Shown piece after piece: positions 13,331 to 24,925 of a DNA stretch of 64,000 bases. The notes under the pieces were generated by a model. The model did not search any database. It was not told where the DNA came from and was given only the letters and a program-made list of their open reading frames with translations. Location of the stretch: assembly GCA_013180625.2 (NCBI GenBank), contig SNVD02001107.1:1-64000 (forward strand), given 5' to 3'. This DNA comes from Boswellia sacra (Eukaryota > Streptophyta > Magnoliopsida > Sapindales > Burseraceae). The position numbers and the translations under genes were made by a program. Position 1 is the first letter of the stretch; each line of letters opens with the position of its first letter.

Positions 13331-14297
13331 AATGCTTTAAGAATATCTTGTGGAGCTTATACAAATTCAGCTAAGCGGGAGTGGCCGGCCGTTTGATGTG
13401 GTATGGGGACCTAATTATTATCAGATTTGATACATTATAAAGATGAAGCCTTGCACGGAATGGTTTCACATTCTTGCTGCCTTGTGGTTGGATGGCATGC
13501 TGGGCCAGAGCTACAAGTCATCACAGGCATTTTCAGCCTAGAAATGAGGATTTTGTGTCCAAGTAACAAGATTATATGCATATGGATATGACGTCTAAAA
13601 TCTATTTTTTGATTTAGTTCCAGTAAAAGAATTCAATTAGTTTAGCATTTTTTGCCTTTAGCATTTTTTGCCGTATCCATGAGACATCAACAAACAAACA
13701 ACATTCCAAAAAGTTCAAATAGAGACGAAAAAAGTAAAATGATTAAAACAACATAGAGTAGTCTTGAAGTTGCTATTCAACAAGGAATAAAATACAATCG
13801 GATTCAAATTAATTGAAAATTCAAAAGCTCAGAATGTCTGTTTTAGCATGCCAAATCATTAATGGTTAAAAACTAACAACCCACAATTTTTTAATGTATT
13901 TGTGATGTCTTCATATCTGTTATAGAAAATTACAATTTGTTAGTAAATGAACAGAAAACTATAAAGAAAAATCTAAGAAATATATACATAATAAGTATTT
14001 AAAGCCTAACATAAAACTATCATTCTATCAAGTGGCTATTGAATTGATGAGGACCATCATTTCTTTATCATCTCATGCCACCGTAATTATTTATTCACAA
14101 AATATAAAAGAAATCATAATAACCTGATTCAAGTGAGACCATTGTCCAAATGTAAGAGTTGTTGACAAAGAAAAGGACGAGTGCTACACAAGTGTACCTC
14201 ATTAGCTAACAATAAAAAAAAGGTATTTTTATCTGTCTGTATCAAAACCTGAGTAAAGTTAGCCATTGGATCCATGTTCTGAAGCATGCTTGTAAAG
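13331..14297. other. Non-coding stretch between the kinase relic and the LTR element
   Basis: I see no convincing coding segment, RNA gene or terminal repeat. It may hold further decayed receptor-kinase sequence near 13345-13600, too degraded to support. Confidence 0.45.
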
Positions 14298-14302
14298 CTC
14301 AA

Positions 14303-14749
14303 TGATGAGGAACGGGGTTCCTCAAGTTAATAGAAAAGGAAGGAGATGTAGACGGAGGAAAGGGGAGAAATAATAGAAGAAATTTAGGGAGAAATAGAGT
14401 GAAATTGAGGGAGGAGACAATCTTTTTACTAAAAGATAAAAAAAATAATAACAACCAAATCTAAGAAAGAAAATAACTAAAGACACTTATTTATAATGCC
14501 GACAATCATAACTTAACTAGGAAATATACTTCCATTAGGAAATATAATCCTAATCCTAGTTAAACTAGAAAATACCAAAATTAAATCCTAAATAAAATAG
14601 TAAACTATTAATTAGGAAAATAACTCCAATTAGGATTACTTCCAATTTAGGAAGTCAAAATCCCTAATAATAGTCAAAATCCCTAATTTATTAAAATCCC
14701 TAAAATCAAAATTAAAATCCCTAATCTATTCCTAATTTGTCCTACATCA
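14303..14749 (-). repeat. 3' LTR of the non-autonomous element (element on minus strand)
   Basis: Direct copy of the sequence at 15691-16030 plus 22154-22259, with scattered substitutions by eye. It has TG..CA ends on the minus strand. It also shows the LINE-free arrangement: ATTACT is followed directly by TCCAATTTAGG at 14635-14650, which defines the nested insertion point in the other LTR. Confidence 0.9.
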
Positions 14750-14750
14750 A

Positions 14751-14761
14751 TTCTCCTCCGC
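14751..14761 (-). other. Polypurine tract
   Basis: On the minus strand GCGGAGGAGAA directly precedes the 3' LTR, the expected place for the plus-strand primer of reverse transcription. Confidence 0.7.
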
Positions 14762-14804
14762 TTGAAAGAACTCGACTCCTGGCGAGTTGTCAAGGAGGAA
14801 GTTG

Positions 14805-15422
14805 TCAATACACAAGAAAACGCCACGTCTTATCTTGCACGATCATTGGAAAGTTGTCAATCCAAATCTTCGCTTCATGATGATCTAATATTGGAAGCAC
14901 ACATGATAGAAAAATTATCGATGCTTCAGCGATCTTCAATATTGGTAGAGAAACAATAATCCCCATGGAAGACTTGACCGTTGACCCAATGATAGAAGTA
15001 GAAGAACCCAAATATGAATCACAACATATGAAATCAATTTCTTGAATGATTTCATGAGATTCTTCACATGTAGGTTCCATAACATCATTAGAATTCATCT
15101 TGTCCTCGCTTTCAATATCACCTCTAGATTCATGCCCATCTACAAGATCAATCTCGCTTGCTTCATCATCTCCACTAGAATCATCACACTCATCCTCATG
15201 GTTCTTAGGAGTTGCACCCAAAATCCCTTGATTATTATGTTTGCTAGATGACTCTAAATTAGGGTCTTGTTTTGTGAGAACAGAAGCTTGGAAGGCTTTT
15301 AAAGTTATTAATAATTCTGCCACTTTATTTTCCATAGCACCAAGCTTAATGTTCGTCTTATTTTCTGAGGCTTGTATCATTAAGAGTATCGAAGTTTGTA
15401 GCGAAGGACACATTGTAGACAT
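14805..15422 (-). CDS. Small gag-like or unknown open frame in the non-autonomous LTR element
   Basis: This is about 205 codons from the first plausible ATG downstream of the PBS leader, with no stop. A lysine-rich segment with NKVAELLITLKAFQASV resembles helical N-termini seen before plant retrotransposon Gag regions. It is followed by a strongly acidic stretch (DECDDSSGDDEASEIDL). No zinc knuckle, protease or polymerase motif is present. The open frame extends upstream into the LTR, but that part is unlikely to be translated. It may be a vestigial Gag or an ORF without function. Confidence 0.4.
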   Translation of the reverse strand: MSTMCPSLQTSILLMIQASENKTNIKLGAMENKVAELLITLKAFQASVLTKQDPNLESSSKHNNQGILGATPKNHEDECDDSSGDDEASEIDLVDGHESRGDIESEDKMNSNDVMEPTCEESHEIIQEIDFICCDSYLGSSTSIIGSTVKSSMGIIVSLPILKIAEASIIFLSCVLPILDHHEAKIWIDNFPMIVQDKTWRFLVY

Positions 15423-15464
15423 CGACAAGAAGAGTATGATGGTGGTTGCGGTCAACAGTAAATT

Positions 15465-15545
15465 CGATGAACAGTATCCACGGTGAACAGTGAATCTGAT
15501 GAACAGTGACTCGCGTGAACAGTAACACGGATGAATAGTAACTCT
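15465..15545 (-). repeat. Cluster of GAACAGTA-type motifs in the leader of the LTR element
   Basis: Five or six spaced copies of (A/G)TGAACAGT(A/G) or close variants (CAACAGTAA, GATGAACAGTAT, GGTGAACAGTGA, GATGAACAGTGA, CGTGAACAGTAA, GATGAATAGTAA) occur in 80 bases of the leader. Similar motifs recur in the nested LINE 5' region. Confidence 0.7.
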
Positions 15546-15676
15546 TTTTTTTTTTTTAAAGGGGTGATAGAAGATGAGATTGGGGGTAAAGTAAGTTAAC
15601 GGTGGTGGAAGGTTTATGGTTTGTAGGTTGAACACAAAATTAAAGGATAAATAGTATAAAAGGGGATCAAAACCAC

Positions 15677-15688
15677 GCTCTGATACCA
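15677..15688 (-). other. Primer binding site (tRNA-Met type)
   Basis: The reverse complement reads TGGTATCAGAGC, the standard plant LTR-element PBS matching the initiator tRNA-Met 3' end, separated from the 5' LTR by two bases. It fixes the element's orientation as minus. Confidence 0.9.
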
Positions 15689-15690
15689 AT

Positions 15691-16030
15691 TGATGAGGAA
15701 CGGGGTTACTCAAGTTAACAGAAAGGTAGGGAGATATAGACAGAGGAAATGGGAGAAATAATAGATGAAATTTAGGGAGAAATAGAGTGAAATTGAGGGA
15801 GGAGACAATCTTTTTACTAAAAGATAAAAAAAAATAATAACAACCAAATCTAAGAAAGAAAATAACTAAAAACACTTATTTATAGTGCCGACAATCATAA
15901 CTTAACTAGGAAATATTCTTCCATTAGGAAATATAATCCTAATCCTAGTTAAACTAGAAAATACCAAAATTAAATCCTAAATAAAATAGTAAACTATTAA
16001 TTAGGAAAATAACTCCAATTAGGATTACTT
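15691..16030 (-). repeat. 5' LTR of the non-autonomous element, inner part (rest at 22154-22259)
   Basis: Matches 14303-14642. The match breaks at a T run at 16028 and resumes at AATTTAGG, 22154. The interruption is the LINE. Three or four bases present in the other LTR at the junction are missing, and I find no target-site duplication for the LINE. Confidence 0.88.
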
Positions 16031-16339
16031 TTTTTTTGGGAAAAAATTACTATTTACATTAAAAGAAAAACGAAAGTACAGAATACGAGGGGCATATCCC
16101 AAGAAGAGTACCTAGCACTCACAAGTCCAAAAGGAAATAATAAAGCCCAAAGGCCTTAAAACAAAACAAAACAAACATAAAGTAGAGCTTAGAGCCCCAA
16201 ACAAAATAGAACATGGCGCACTGGCCCAAAACCAACCACAACAGCCTGTTTTCAATAAAACAACAAAGACGAAGGGGCACAGTGGCCCAAACAAATAGAC
16301 AAAATCCAAGAAATAAACTAACGGTGTAGGCCCCATATG

Positions 16340-19300
16340 TCACGAAGTTGAGGACTAATCACATACTTGGCCTCCAAGGTTAGGAGCCTAGAGCGAACCA
16401 AAGCAAAAATCCCATCAATCACTTGACGATGAGTCCGGCGACGCTATTGATACACACGATCATTCCTCTCATACCAAAGAAAATACACTGTAGCAGAGAA
16501 GACTAAACGCGCAAGGATATGCCCGAAATTCTTCCTGCCCTGAAGATGTTAAGAAGCCCAATGAAGTAGAGAGAGCCAAACAAAAGAAGGCCAAACGATG
16601 AGAGTCTTAGCTGAAATCTCCTTCCATACAGAAGATGAGAAAGGACAACTAAAGAAAAGATGGTCATGACTCTCATTTGCTGAAGTACAGAGGACACAAT
16701 CCGAAGAGGATGACATGCCATGACGCCGTAAACGATCCAAAGTACGAAGACGTCCCAATGAGGCCAACCAAAGAATAAATGAGTGTTTTGGAACATGACC
16801 AGGAAACCAAAGAAGATGATGAATTGAGTTCACCGATCGTCTACTCCGTAATAAATCCCATACTGAGTTAATAAAGAAAATACCAGAGTTGTGACCCTTC
16901 CAAACAATATGGTCAGGATTTCCCATCATAGGCCGGATGCTAACTGATTCCCAAATCTGTCCAAGGACCGGCTCACCGTCAGGAAAAGCCCAGTCCCCAT
17001 CCTAAATAACAGATGCAACCTTTGCATCTGAAGGAAGACCTGTGGATGAAAGAGTCCTGAATGAAAACAAATCACAAAGACGCCCCTGCGGCAACCAGTA
17101 ATCCTGCCAAAGTGAGGTATCACGGCCATCTCCAATGCAAGAGACAAATTTGCCCCTACACCAATCCCGACTATTCAAAATCTTCCTCCAAGACCAGGAG
17201 GCTCTAGAAATAACCCTAACCTGCCAAAACGAGCGGCCTTGAAGGTGCACCTCATAAACCCATGAGGACCATATGGAGGACTTGTTAGAAAGAAGTCTCC
17301 AAACATGCTTCAGAATAGCAGCACGATTCCACTCATTCACTCGCTTAATTCCCAATCCCCCCTCCTTCAAAGGATAGCAAACCGAGTCCCAAGCGACTTT
17401 GGCCCCAGAATGAGACAGAGATATCCCTTTTCAGAGGAAAGTAGCTAGAATACCCTCGATCTTTCGAACCAGAGCTGCCGGTAAAATGAACATTGAGGAC
17501 CAATAGACTTGGGTAGAAAAAAGTACTGACTTGATTAACTGAAGACGACCAGCATAAGTCAGCATAGCAGAAGTCTATAACCCGACCTTCGACAGGATCC
17601 GCTCTATCAACGGAGTACAATCTGAGAGTCGCAATCTGGTACTAATGAGTGGCACCCCTAAATATCTAATTAGTAAACTCCCCACCTGAAAACCCAAGAT
17701 GGTCTGCAATACAGTTCGCTCCTCATCATTGACGCAAGAAAAGAATACATGACTCTTGGTTGAATTCGTCACTAAACCAGAGAGCTTGGCAAACTCCTGC
17801 AAAGCTGCACGAACCACTCGAACAGAGCCCACATCTGCCCTACAAAAGACCATCAGGTCATCTGCAAAACAAAGATGAGTGAGAGAGATCTGCTGACATC
17901 TCCAATGAAATCGAAAATCAGGCCTTTGAGAAGCCTCCCGAAGAATACCACTCAAACCCTCCATAGCCAACACAACAAGATATGGTAACAATGGATCACC
18001 CTGCCGAACTCCCCTGCAGGTGGGAAAGAAACCATGAAGCTCTCCATTTAAAGTAATCAAGAAATCTGTTGAAGACATGCACGTCGTAATCCATCGAACC
18101 ATACACTCTGGAATACCGATCGTCCTTAACCCCAAAAGAATGAAATCCCAACTGACAGTATCAAGAGCCTTGTGAATATCCACCTTTAAAGCGCATCGGG
18201 GAGGTGAGCACCCAAGATGGTAATTATGCATGAGCTATTGAGTCAATAGGATGGCATCAGAGATCCGCCGACCTGGGACAAAAGCAGACTGTGAACACCC
18301 AATTACATCAGGTAAGACAACTTTGAATCGGTTTACAATCACTTTGGAGATGCACTTGTAAAGTACATTACAACAAGAGATTGGTCGAAAGTCACTCATA
18401 GTCTTCGGAGACTCAACCTTAGGGACCAAGGCAATCCTTGTGGTATTAACACATTTTGGCATCCGACAAATTGTGAAGAAGTAGCGCACAGCAGCTATAA
18501 ATTCCACACTAATAATATCCCAAGCCCTTTTGAAGAATAAAGAGGTATACCCATCCGGTCCTGGAGCTTTATCATCGGGAATCGAGAATAAAGCTAACCT
18601 GATCTCATCATCAGTAATAGGGCATACCAAAGAAGGCAGCATCTCCTCAGAGACTCTTCCAAAGAAAAACCGAGAAGTATCTATAAAAGAAGGTCGAGAA
18701 AGAGTTGTAAGCAATTTCTGAAAATACCTCATAGCTAGATGGCCTAAGTCGCCTCGATCTGTAACAATGGTACCATCCTCATCTTCAAGCTGATGAATCC
18801 GATTTCTGACCTATCTACGGAGCAGAGACTTGTGAAAGAACTTGGTATTAGAGAAAACCATTGGATCCTTGACCTCTGTCGAAAGAAAGCCTTTTCATCC
18901 CTGCACAACTGAGAATACTGCTTAGCAAAATTCCTTTCAACCAAAAGACACTCTGGGGAATGAGGGTTCTCATCCAGAGCAGTCTGAGCTGTGACCCACT
19001 GAGCTCTAACCTCAATGACTCTACTAGAGATGTGACTAGAAGCCTTGGCATGTAAAGTCTTAAACTCTCGTTTCAACAAACCCAGTTTTTGCATGACTCG
19101 AAACATAGGATCCCTGTCCACATGCGTAGACCACACTCTGTGAACAATCTCCAAGAAATCCTCTTGATCAGCCCAAAAGTTCAAAAACTTAAAAGGCCTC
19201 GAGGTTTGCCTATGTTGATTTCCAAATTTGATGACCAAAGCAGTGTGATCAGAAACATCCCGTGGAAGTATCTCAGAAGTTATGTTTGGCCAAGTCAAGA

Positions 19301-19925
19301 ACCATGAAGCGCTGCAAAAACTCCAATCAAGAGTCCGAAGAATAGTATCCTTTCCCTGCCGCCTATTATGCCAAGTATACTGAAGCCCAAAAGATGGTAC
19401 CTTGATCAATGCTGCATCATGAACACACTGACCAAATTCATCCATATAACCATGCCAAGCTTGATCCCCTCCAACTCTATCCGACGAGCATAAAATCGCA
19501 TTAAAATCACCTAATGCCAACCATGGTAAGTCACCGAAACCCATGGACTGAGCTCTGAGAAAATCCCATAATTGTCAATGAACACCTGGATCATTAGAAC
19601 CATAAACAAAGATCAATCCAAAAGAAACCCCATCAGATAATCTGGTAGCCTGACAAATGATCCACTGAGGAGAAAGCTGCAAATCACTCAAACTATACAA
19701 AGTAGGATCCCAACACACCAAAACTCTGCAAGCAATGGACTCAGTGGCATTCGAGAAGAACTTCCAAGAAGGACAAATATCCGAAACAACTGAAGTAAGG
19801 TGTCGCTGATCAACCTTAGTCTCTAGAAGACCAATCAAACCTAAAGAAAACTTAGAAATCCAATTTCTAACTGTCCGCTGCGTAGAGAAGCCATTAAGGC
19901 CTCTAATATTCCAACTTCCTATCAT
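16340..19925 (-). pseudogene. LINE ORF2: endonuclease, reverse transcriptase and RT zinc-binding region, with stops
   Basis: Reading on the minus strand from an ATG at 19925: MIGSWNIRGLNG and LLETK, then GDFNAIL and SDHTALVI of the apurinic endonuclease-like domain. Next come KAPGPDGYTSLFFK, FRPISCCNVLYKC, QSAFVPGRRISD and RGVRQGDPLLPYL, with the polymerase core FADD at about 17860. Then KEGGLGIKR and a zf-RVT-like region (PKHSFILWLASLGRL; CVLC..ESHDHLFFSCPF). Premature stops occur near 19573, 18235, 17576, 17433, 17002 and 16549, and at least two frame changes are present. Most stops are explained by TGG to TAG/TGA or CAG/CGA to TAG/TGA changes. The polymerase core residues are preserved but the protein cannot be made whole. 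Confidence 0.9.
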
Positions 19926-20155
19926 AGGAAACTGGAAAAACTCATAATTCAATAAAGAAATCATCTAGGGTGCTTGCCCCCTCTACCCCCATTGCTACCC
20001 TTTTTACTTAGAGCATTTTTATCTTTACCAACAGGAGGGATGTGATCAGACTCCACTGTGGGCTTCAATATCTGATCCTGCTGTGCTTCAATATGAAATA
20101 GTGAATCCGAATCAGAATTAGGATCATACTCAGAACCTGAACCATTGGTTGTAAC

Positions 20156-21265
20156 CTAGCCCATCTTACTAAAGATCTTAGTCATCGAATCTTTCGCTGT
20201 AGTCATTGCATCTGAAGCAAAAGATCCGACTGGTGTGGAATCAGTAGCAATACCTTTACCCTTGTTACGTATAACTGAAATTACATCAGTAGCAATAATT
20301 TGTTCCTTATTATTCTCAATATGAACCGCTGTTGCAATAGCAGTTTCATTAGTGTTCTCCTTACCTTTCAAGACGATAGCTGTATCAGTAACTGGAGCCT
20401 CGGCCTCTGTAGGAGCAGAGGGCACATCAGGTATAGGACAAGTATGGCCAAATAAACAACACTTGGAACAGCGCTTCGGTTTCCACTCATATTCTACTTT
20501 AATCTTGATAGGCTTAGAGGATAATTTGCATCGGATTTTAATATCATGCACTAGAGAATGCTCCGCATCTAACTCAACACAAACCCGAGCATAAGACAAC
20601 CGGGTTCGCTCATAAGTAATCTTGTCACATGAAAGGGGCTTCCCGACCATGCTAGAAATGCTGCTAAGAGCCCTGGTTGACCATAATAGAAAAGGCAGTC
20701 CATGCAGTCTAATCCAAACCGGAATCCTAGAAATCCGATTTTTATCAAAAGAGAAGTGTGGATTCCACTGCTGCAGGATAATGTTCTTCCCGCCAAACAT
20801 CCATGGCCCTCTCTCTAAAATATCATGGAGCTCATCCTCGGTCCTAAAGTGAAAAATCAAAAAACCCGTTCCAGTGGAACGAACATCCTCCAATCCGCTA
20901 GTTTTCCAAGCACGCATGGCAATGGACCGTGCAGTATGAAAAGGCATGTCATAGCCTGGAAAAAAACCCACGATACAATGCAACCACTCGGATGCATCAT
21001 CATCGATCAACTCATCTGGCAATTCAAGAATAAAACCCGGAACCTTCTGGGTTACCGAGTCAAGATTGAATCTGGTTCTTGCCTCAGTTAATCGGACCCT
21101 ATCAGCCCAAGAGCCTTGAGTTTGAGGAAGTTTGCTCTTGGCATTGTTAGGTGGGGGAGGAGGTTGGTTGGTGGGGAAGGAGGTCTTAGTTAGTGGGCGT
21201 GATCGGTTAGTATGATGTAAGGGTTGTGTTTGGTTGGTAGTGTTCGATGTGGGTTTGATGGACAT
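20156..21265 (-). CDS. LINE ORF1: DUF4283-type Gag-like nucleic-acid-binding protein
   Basis: About 370 codons from the ATG at 21265. A proline-rich basic N-terminus is followed by SWADRVR, then a DUF4283-type fold region with AWKTSGLEDVRSTGTGFLIF, ILERGPWMFGGKNIILQQW and RIPVWIRLHGLP. The zinc knuckle begins CSKCCLFGH, but the usual final cysteine four residues after the histidine is displaced (HTCPIP), so the knuckle may be impaired. The frame itself is open, unlike the adjacent ORF2. The product would package LINE RNA. Confidence 0.78.
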   Translation of the reverse strand: MSIKPTSNTTNQTQPLHHTNRSRPLTKTSFPTNQPPPPPNNAKSKLPQTQGSWADRVRLTEARTRFNLDSVTQKVPGFILELPDELIDDDASEWLHCIVGFFPGYDMPFHTARSIAMRAWKTSGLEDVRSTGTGFLIFHFRTEDELHDILERGPWMFGGKNIILQQWNPHFSFDKNRISRIPVWIRLHGLPFLLWSTRALSSISSMVGKPLSCDKITYERTRLSYARVCVELDAEHSLVHDIKIRCKLSSKPIKIKVEYEWKPKRCSKCCLFGHTCPIPDVPSAPTEAEAPVTDTAIVLKGKENTNETAIATAVHIENNKEQIIATDVISVIRNKGKGIATDSTPVGSFASDAMTTAKDSMTKIFSKMG

Positions 21266-21269
21266 GGTG

Positions 21270-22153
21270 GGAAATGCTGGTTTGACAGGACAAGTAAAAA
21301 TATAACAATTAAATTCAAGTCGACAAAATTCAATCCAGATAAAATTCCATAGCAAAACTCAGCAATAATAGTACGTGAGTCAAAGGAATTAGAAGTGCAA
21401 ACCAGTCACCGAAAACAGGCATGAAATAAAAACCGATGAGAAATTCTTGTTCACTTCGCTCCTTAGATTTAATTATCCGCAAGGAATTTAGGAGTCGTCC
21501 AAGAAGCAAATATGCATGTAATAGGCCGAGGAGCAACCTGGCAGGATCGATAAATAGTATCACCGGATGAACAGTACCGACGCTGTCGTGAATAGTATTT
21601 TTGAAAATAAAAATGCGATTTTCGGGAGAAATACTAGGAATTCGATGATACTGCAGAAGGGAAAGCTAATCGCTCTTTCTTGATCTACACCCTTGTGGCG
21701 GAGGTGACGGTCCACTCGCCGTCCGACAGAAAACGGCAATGAACAGTATATAAAAACTCCGTGAACGGGGCTGAAGACGGACGAAACAGGTTTCGACGCT
21801 GAAGGAAGATTTGCAGATCGGGCTGAGATGAAGGCGACCAAGCCAGCGGTAACTACTCACTCGCCGCTCCGCGGTAGTGAATAGTGAAAACCGATTCTCT
21901 TTTTCTGCAGATTTGAACGTTTTCCGGTTGAAATCTCGAATGGCTCAAGAAGGAAAGTTTGATTAGCGTGCTTCGATTTACAATATGTGTAAATTTCAAA
22001 GCCTGACTCGCAAAACCGGCAGAATGAACAGTAATTCCACCGGTGTCATTTGAGAGCATGAAAAATACTATTCATGCACTGTTCATCCAAGTCTCCATGT
22101 ACTTGATGTGAATAAGGCTATCCTTTAAAAACAATAATAGAAATCAGAAATAA
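21270..22153 (-). other. LINE 5' region
   Basis: No coding domain. It carries several TGAACAGTA/TGAATAGT-type motifs (for example near 21568, 21590, 21738, 21878, 22025 and, inverted, at 22068-22088), like those in the leader of the host LTR element. It probably holds the LINE promoter. Confidence 0.55.
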
Positions 22154-22264
22154 AATTTAGGAAGTTAAAATTCCTAATAATAGTCAAAATCCTTAATTTA
22201 TTAAAATCCCTAAAATCAAAATTAAAATCCATAATCTATTCCTAATTTGTCCTACATCACTCAA

Positions 22265-24875
22265 GTTACCATGTCTATGCGACAATTTCAAATTATCCCA
22301 CAAAAGAATAAAAAAATATATCATTTATTGTCTAGCCAATTTATGATCAACATGAATTATAAAATTAAAATGATAAACCTTGTTATTTAATTGTGAAGCT
22401 AGCAAACTGTTGTAATTAAATGACGAGTTAAAAGCTTCTGCATCAGAGTATTCTTGCATTCCCACGTTGAGTTCTCCATCTTGTTTTCCCTCATATGTTT
22501 CAATCCTATCTTTTCTTTTTAGACTTTCGTTTTTGATCGATTAGGTGAATCAATCTATCAAAAACATATAAAAAATAAATATTATTACTAATAAATAAAG
22601 TAAAATCATACGGTAGAAAAAGAAGTTAATATGTAAGAACAACATCAATAATTAATTAATTATAATAACATATGCATTATGTGGTGGGATCATTAATTGT
22701 GTAAAGTAGTACTATAAACATTCCTAGATCATATTAGAGTAGAAAAACAGTATAGTCATCAAAGGTTATGTCTTAAAAATTAGACTAATGTTATCGAGTT
22801 ATTAACATTATTAGTTACTGGAAGCAATAAAATTTATACTATATATATTCTTTTATTATAAGTATCAAGTGAGGTTTTTGCCTAAATTTTCATCTATTAT
22901 TTTGTTCAGATAACATGGCTAAACACACGCCACTCTTGAATCTGCAGATACATGTTTAGTTATTCATATATTAAAATAACTGCTTTTTGGTTTTCAATAA
23001 TATGTTTACTCACATCTATTAAGTACTTCTATCAAATTTAAATGAAATTCTTACCAGTATATTCAAACCAGGTTACACGCTTGGCAACCCAATTGCAGAT
23101 CTGCATAATGATGAGAATTCGAGAGTCCAAGACTTTTACCCGTATGATACCTATGCATTATATGATTAAAGAATTCCAGATTTCCTCAATAGGTTGAGCA
23201 ATTAAAGATTCCAAAGTGTGAAGAGAACATAACAAGGTAAAAATGCACAATCCCATATTAGATGCAAAACGTACACCACATTGCATGTTATATTAAGGAC
23301 GATATTATCATGACAACAATGTACAGAGAATTGGAGGAAAACAGGGGCAAAGAAGAAGAAACAGAGTGTAAAAAATTGCTGCATCATAGACAATTAATTA
23401 AAGCTTAAGTGAGCATACAAAGAATAAAAACTTACTAATATTTCTCAAATGTGTTGACAGCGGTCTTTTTCTGAAAGAGATAACAATGGGGGTGACACCA
23501 AGGGGGCATGAGTGGGGTCCCCTCTGGGTTCCGATGGACCTACGACAGGGGGTTGCTCTTACTGCGTGTCGGTTGGCTGAAGATGGTTATTTTTATAGTT
23601 ACCAGTTGTCGGCGGATTGCAACCACCACGGATAGGAGAACATTGTTGAGACTGAAAGCGATTGTTACAGGAAAAAAAGCGGCAAACATAAAATAGTAAA
23701 AAATAAAATATTAAAATAGGGTTTTGGTTACTTGTTAACGTGTATATTACGTGACATTCAATTATTGGTTGAACCACACTTCAACAAGGATGAGGTGATA
23801 AGACTGTCTCACCTAAGTGTTTCTCGGAGAGAAATTAAAGGCAACGGTATAATCTTGTCTTGTGCTGCAATTTTCGTTTATTGTGTTAACATGACTACTT
23901 TATTTGCAGCTTTTAGTTTTCATGAGATATGGGAGTACTTCTCTCTTCAATAAGTTAGACGAATGCATAAATGAGCACCATCCTCCAGTTGCAACCATGC
24001 GTTTTCAAAGATAGTTCTGTCATGCTTGATCATTAATGCCTGTTAGTTTATTGATACGTATTAATATTTATTAGTTCCCGATACCCACACGCCTCCCAAA
24101 TAGAAAACTAGATCTTTGCACCACTACTGGCTTATGCAGGTGGAAATTTATATATGTCGCTTCACTTAAATGTCCAGTCCCCAACCACTTGATTAATGAT
24201 TTCGTCTCCGTCTTGCTCGTCACCGTGCGGCACTTTCTTATAATTATAAATATCTTAAAATATTATTAATCAATTACTTAATTCAAAAAGATTATATGTC
24301 GTAATTGACCGTTTTCTAAGTCAGACTCCGCTTTGGTACCATGTATGAATCGAACTCAACCCACCGAAAGATCAACACTTTTTTTATCAAGTATGAGACT
24401 ACATAAGTAACTTACTATATAGGAGAAGGGTTGCTAAATAAATAAATATTTTCTTAACATCTCATTATTACTTCATTTCTTTAACGATTTATATAATTAT
24501 TGATCATAAAGATAATATTAATAATAATAGTATTCTTGTCCATATATCTATTAATTTAGTCCACGCTAAACAACGTCTTTCCGACAGTAATATGTAGTTT
24601 GTAGATGTAAAGTTTAAGAAAATAGAACTAGGGCCTTCAGGCCAAATGCAGCTAACAAGTGCAGGAGATGTTGACATTTTGACACAAGTTGCTGTTATTT
24701 ATTAAATACATATAAATGTATTTTCTAGCTAATATATAATAATCATTAAAATAATCATTATAAAGAAAATGATAAAGTGAATATGCGAAATAATTGACCC
24801 CAAAGTACATTATTAAGTGCCCGGTAATAAAATGTGTTGCCTTTTGTACGAGATAAGCAATGGCCAAATTCCAGT
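22265..24875. other. Spacer between the LTR element and copy C
   Basis: Mostly AT-rich non-coding sequence. A 145-base open stretch on the minus strand near 22400-22545 is unidentified. A possible carboxypeptidase-like exon relic is listed separately at 23071. A GC-richer patch at 23490-23690 holds a short open frame without a recognisable domain. Confidence 0.45.
23071..23127 (+). pseudogene. Possible exon relic of a serine carboxypeptidase-like gene
   Basis: After a CCAG acceptor-like site, the translation GYTLGNPIADLHNDENSRV resembles the conserved GYxxGNPxTD....GNSRxPFAH segment of plant serine carboxypeptidase-like proteins. The match is under 20 residues, no catalytic residue is covered, and the next codons diverge. 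I regard it as a likely relic, but chance is not excluded. Confidence 0.35.
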
Positions 24876-24890
24876 CTATATATATATATT
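24876..24890 (+). promoter_or_regulatory. TATA box of WSD1-like gene C
   Basis: CTATATATATATATT lies about 40 bases upstream of the ATG at 24926, followed by the shared purine-rich leader GGAAAGAGAAGCAAA. Confidence 0.55.
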
Positions 24891-24925
24891 GCCTTTAGTA
24901 GCGGAAAGAGAAGCAAAACGCTACA

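Larger units (their letters stand above)
16031..22153 (-). mobile_element. Decayed L1-type LINE (non-LTR retrotransposon) inside the LTR element
   Basis: Minus-strand element of about 6.1 kb: a 5' region (about 21270-22150), ORF1 with a DUF4283-like domain, ORF2 with endonuclease, reverse transcriptase and RT zinc-binding regions, and a short A-tail (T run at 16028-16036 on the plus strand). Its position within the LTR, confirmed by the uninterrupted LTR copy, makes it younger than the LTR element. Many nonsense codons in ORF2 make it non-autonomous now. Confidence 0.9.
14303..22259 (-). mobile_element. Non-autonomous LTR retrotransposon, with a nested LINE in its 5' LTR
   Basis: Two LTRs of about 447 bp (14303-14749; 15691-16030 continued at 22154-22259) begin TGATGTAGG and end CCTCATCA on the minus strand. 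A perfect 5-bp duplication CTCAA flanks the whole (14298-14302 and 22260-22264). A PBS identical to the usual tRNA-Met core TGGTATCAGAGC lies next to the 5' LTR, and a purine tract precedes the 3' LTR. The interior is only about 940 bp and has no protease, integrase or RT, so it must have been moved by proteins of another element. Without the LINE it would be about 1.8 kb, between a TRIM and a LARD in size. Confidence 0.9.

Noticed and set aside
14240..22545. Exon-like minus-strand segments on both sides of the LTR element (about 22545-22400, and 22310-22260 joined to 14302-14240), suggesting a host gene split by the insertion.
   Set aside because: The joined open stretch is only about 45 codons, I recognise no domain, and no larger gene can be built around it. 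The AT-rich context makes such stretches common.
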